DNA of 7,694 bases from Spirochaetales bacterium. GTDB lineage: Bacteria; Spirochaetota; Spirochaetia; Sphaerochaetales; Sphaerochaetaceae. Positions within the stretch are counted from its first letter, which is position 1; every line of letters begins with the position of its first letter. A model generated the notes under the pieces. The model ran no database searches. It saw only the letters and a list, made by a program, of their open reading frames with translations, and was not told where the DNA came from. Below, in pieces: positions 5,378 to 7,694 of this stretch. The stretch is taken from NCBI GenBank assembly GCA_022771185.1, contig JALFCJ010000173.1, forward strand, positions 1 to 7,694, written 5' to 3'. The translations under genes and the position numbers were made by a program.

Positions 5378-6075
5378 AAAAGTTCATCTTTTGTCTCATA
5401 TCTATACTTCTCCTCTCACCTCTATTCTCTCAAGGAGTAACAGAGGAGAACATATATGCGATAAAAGATGAAGTATTATCAGAGAGCACATATACACGCC
5501 CTTCCCTTCCTCTATCTTTCGATAGAGAAGACGAGATAATAAAGAGAGAAATACTAAATATCGACGCTGATGACGCTCCATCCTCTTTAATAATGAAGTA
5601 CACTTCATTGGACGGGAAAGCCTGTATAGAGTACAGTTCATCATACCTATTTTATTCCCTGGATATGGCAGAAGACAATGTTGAACTAAAAGTAACTGAT
5701 GAGGGGGTATCGTTATTTCTCAACAACGAACTAGTCGGAGGAAAAGCCCTCTCAGACAACATTCTTCTTTTTGAGGAAGCTTTATCGAATATAACAGATA
5801 TCCTTTCTTCTCCAGATAATTTCGCTGTTACAGAGATAAAGAAGTACTATGGAGACCATTGGGAGACAACTCTATATTGGACAATGGAAGAAAGAAATAT
5901 AAAAGCTGAGATCAAATATACTGACTCCAATAACTCTACTTGGTTAATTTCCGGCTATATCGAAAAAGATAAAATCAAAGAGACATTCTCACCACTAAAC
6001 ATCTTCTCTATGCCATACTTTGTTTTGGATAACATAGATAAGGATGGAGAAGAAAGAGACAAAAGACTTTGGTAG
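5374..6075 (+). CDS. Exported protein of unknown function
   Basis: I do not recognise this 233-residue protein. It opens with a classical signal peptide: MKK, a hydrophobic core IFCLISILLL, and a probable cleavage site around LFS-Q-G at 18-21. The only Cys near it is within the core (residue 7), so it lacks a lipobox and is more likely periplasmic or outer-membrane-associated than a lipoprotein. The mature part is acidic and looks rich in beta strand, with Tyr/Ser-rich stretches such as CIEYSSSYLFYSL and TTLYWTMEERN. No second membrane segment is seen. Its ATG overlaps the trxB stop (ATGA), with AGGA at 5361-5364 as a modest ribosome binding site, so it is translated with trxB. No terminator follows it. 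Confidence 0.85.
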   Translation: MKKFIFCLISILLLSPLFSQGVTEENIYAIKDEVLSESTYTRPSLPLSFDREDEIIKREILNIDADDAPSSLIMKYTSLDGKACIEYSSSYLFYSLDMAEDNVELKVTDEGVSLFLNNELVGGKALSDNILLFEEALSNITDILSSPDNFAVTEIKKYYGDHWETTLYWTMEERNIKAEIKYTDSNNSTWLISGYIEKDKIKETFSPLNIFSMPYFVLDNIDKDGEERDKRLW

Positions 6076-6099
6076 AGTATTCTCAACATAAAAGCGTTT

Positions 6100-6129
6100 T
6101 TGATAATAACAATTCAGCTATCATAAAAT
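6100..6129 (+). promoter_or_regulatory. Promoter for glgA
   Basis: TTGATA at 6100-6105 (5 of 6) and TAAAAT at 6124-6129 (5 of 6) are separated by 18 bases. Transcription would begin near 6136, leaving about 35 leader bases before glgA. This 95-base gap is the only sizeable one in the second half of the window, so an internal start here is likely. Some read-through from the upstream genes is also possible because no terminator is visible. Confidence 0.6.
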
Positions 6130-6170
6130 TTAAACTTGCTCCTACCCTTTTAAGGATGGATAATTGAAGC

Positions 6171-7595
6171 ATGAAGATATTAATGGCAACCAGCGAGACA
6201 GTGCCATTCTCCAAATCCGGAGGATTGGCGGATGTGGTCGGAGCACTATCAGCAACACTAGCGACAATGGGTAATGAAGTCAGAGTATTCATGCCCATGT
6301 ATTCGTTTATAGAAAAAGAAGGATGGCATAAGTCTCTTTCTTTCCTTATTCCTATGCTTGGGGGAAACGAGAAGGCAGAGATATATGAGAAGGAAGAGAA
6401 CGGTGTCTTATATGTAGGACTATCCCACCCATATTTTTCCAAGAGACTGGGTATCTATGGCGACACTTCTTTCCAGCCCTATAGCGACAACTGCCCAAGA
6501 TTCCTTTGCTTTGCAAAAGCTGTGGCCCTATACCTGGCCGCAACAGATTGGAAAGTAGACATAGTGCACTGCCACGATTGGACTACAGGTCTTGTACCAC
6601 ACTACTTAAAGTACTTTAAAGTTGAAACAAAGACTGTCTTTACCATCCATAATCTTGCATATCAGGGAGTGTTCCCTCCATTTGATGCAATAATCTCCTC
6701 TTCACGCATTCCTCATAGCGCACTTCGTGGCCCGAAGGCCCATGAAAACATAAACATGATGGCTGCAGGTCTAATTGACTCAGATTTCATTACAACAGTC
6801 TCTCCTACATATATGGAAGAGATAAGACAGAGCGATATGGGGTGCGGCCTTGATGACATTCTTAGAGCGAGAAAAGATGTATCAAGAGGAATCATCAACG
6901 GTATCGACTACAATGAGTGGGCCCCTGAAACAGACAAGGATCTTATTTCTACTTATTCCATAGACAATTTGGAAGGCAAAAAGAAATGCAAGGAAGAGAT
7001 TCTAAAAGAGTTCAAGATCCAGGGCTATGATGATAAGCCTCTCTTTGCAATGATCTCCAGGCTTGCAGACCAGAAGGGCTTTGATGAGCTGCTGTTGGAA
7101 GGCGAACCTTGTGCTCTCGAGAGAATACTTCGCACCGATGACTGTGCCGTCGTCTTAATCGGTACAGGAGACTCCAAGTACGTTACAAAGCTTAGTCTCT
7201 TGATGTCTAAGTATAAAAACCTCTCTATCAAGATTACTTTCTCCACTCCTCTTTCCCATAAGACAGAGGCTGGAGCAGACTTCTTCTTGATGCCATCCCG
7301 TTTTGAGCCTTGCGGACTCAACCAGCTTTACTCAATGAAATATGGCACTCTCCCTATCGTCCATATGACCGGAGGTCTTAAGGATACTGTAATAGATCTC
7401 TCCCGACCAGATGGAACAGGATTCTCCTTCTCGCCTCTCACTCCAGACAAAATCGTTGAGACAGTAGAGAGAGCAAAGGCTTTCTATAATGACAAAGAAA
7501 ACCTTGAAGAAGCCAGAAAGAGAGCTATGAGCGTTGACTCCACATGGCGTCAGAGCGCCCAGAAATACGTTGAAGTATACTCATCACTTCTTTAA
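6171..7595 (+). CDS. glgA: Glycogen synthase (ADP-glucose type, GT5 family)
   Basis: GlgA adds glucose from ADP-glucose to the non-reducing end of growing alpha-1,4-glucan in the cytoplasm. At 474 residues it has normal bacterial length and both Rossmann domains. Visible motifs are KSGGLADV at 15-22, with Lys15 at the ADP-glucose-binding position known from E. coli, HCHDW at 133-137, TIHNLAYQG at 158-166, ISRLADQKGFD at 295-305, PSRFEPCGL at 375-383 with the conserved Glu379, and TGGLKDTV at 400-407. The start matches the family's first strand (MKIL..SE..PF). The nearest Shine-Dalgarno-like AAGGA (6152-6156) is 14 bases away, which is long, so initiation may be modest. No glgB, glgC or glgP is beside it, so it seems to stand alone with its own promoter. 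Confidence 0.97.
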   Translation: MKILMATSETVPFSKSGGLADVVGALSATLATMGNEVRVFMPMYSFIEKEGWHKSLSFLIPMLGGNEKAEIYEKEENGVLYVGLSHPYFSKRLGIYGDTSFQPYSDNCPRFLCFAKAVALYLAATDWKVDIVHCHDWTTGLVPHYLKYFKVETKTVFTIHNLAYQGVFPPFDAIISSSRIPHSALRGPKAHENINMMAAGLIDSDFITTVSPTYMEEIRQSDMGCGLDDILRARKDVSRGIINGIDYNEWAPETDKDLISTYSIDNLEGKKKCKEEILKEFKIQGYDDKPLFAMISRLADQKGFDELLLEGEPCALERILRTDDCAVVLIGTGDSKYVTKLSLLMSKYKNLSIKITFSTPLSHKTEAGADFFLMPSRFEPCGLNQLYSMKYGTLPIVHMTGGLKDTVIDLSRPDGTGFSFSPLTPDKIVETVERAKAFYNDKENLEEARKRAMSVDSTWRQSAQKYVEVYSSLL

Positions 7596-7636
7596 TGGGT
7601 CCCCCCGAAAAGGGGACTCATAAAATGTAGTTTTTT
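7595..7636 (+). terminator. Probable terminator after glgA
   Basis: ATGGGTCCCC (7595-7604) pairs with GGGGACTCAT (7612-7621) as ten pairs including one G-T wobble, around the loop CCGAAAA. The stem begins at the last base of the glgA stop codon. The T-run (TTTTTT at 7631-7636) is nine bases past the stem, farther than in an ideal intrinsic terminator, so it may work as an mRNA-stabilising hairpin or together with the next inverted repeat. Confidence 0.65.
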
Positions 7637-7644
7637 ATTATAAC

Positions 7645-7675
7645 ATAAAAAGAATCGGGATAATTCTTTTTATTT
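7645..7675. terminator. AT-rich inverted repeat, probable bidirectional terminator
   Basis: ATAAAAAGAAT (7645-7655) pairs perfectly over eleven bases with ATTCTTTTTAT (7663-7673), loop CGGGATA. The A-run on the left and T-run on the right would give a U-tract to transcripts from either side, the form of a bidirectional terminator between converging genes. The last 20 bases of the window are too few to show what lies beyond. Confidence 0.55.
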
Positions 7676-7694
7676 CCTAGTGCTTCTGTTAACT

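Noticed and set aside
6156..6167. Three-codon upstream frame (ATG GAT AAT TGA) before glgA
   Set aside because: It has no usable ribosome binding site at a proper distance and is short enough to occur by chance.
7674..7694. Possible 3' end of a converging minus-strand gene
   Set aside because: On the minus strand a short open stretch ending in TAA can be read, but 20 bases are too few to support a gene.

Overview
The window reads as a bacterial chromosome segment of moderate-to-low GC with AGA-rich arginine codons. All genes are on the + strand and packed tightly. The organism is most likely a spirochaete of the Treponema/Sphaerochaeta kind. That is an inference from the style of the proteins (short Lys-start signal peptide on an otherwise unrecognisable exported protein, TPR protein beside tsaE-tsaB, TrxB type) and not from any marker I could compare by search.

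Bases 1-1721 hold a translation operon. A TTGACA promoter with an extended -10 leads into infC (IF3), rpmI (L35), rplT (L20) and a 103-residue heptad-repeat coiled-coil protein, and a clean hairpin-plus-T-run terminator closes it. The infC-rpmI spacer folds into two hairpins, the second ending directly against the rpmI Shine-Dalgarno sequence, a plausible place for L20 autoregulation. Bases 1722-1994 have no protein gene but hold a well-supported RNA gene: its own sigma70-type promoter, a long closing stem, a central bubble with a small 3'-side hairpin, a GC-rich apical arm and a T-run, at the length of 6S RNA (ssrS).

Bases 1995-6075 are a second run of genes: a TPR protein with an acidic linker and a Cys/His-rich tail, tsaE and tsaB (t6A tRNA modification), trxB (thioredoxin reductase) and a small exported protein of unknown function. 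The last four are joined by short gaps or overlaps and probably share one transcript. Bases 6076-7694 hold glgA (ADP-glucose glycogen synthase) with its own promoter, followed by two inverted repeats that probably end transcription.

Most of the window is core housekeeping. The parts that deserve attention are the 6S RNA locus next to a coiled-coil gene, the metal-ligand-like tail and SD-less start of the TPR protein, an acidic S-V-D-[DE]-D-F-D-F peptide shared by the two proteins that flank the 6S gene, and the structured infC-rpmI spacer. I saw no mobile element, CRISPR array, tRNA or rRNA.
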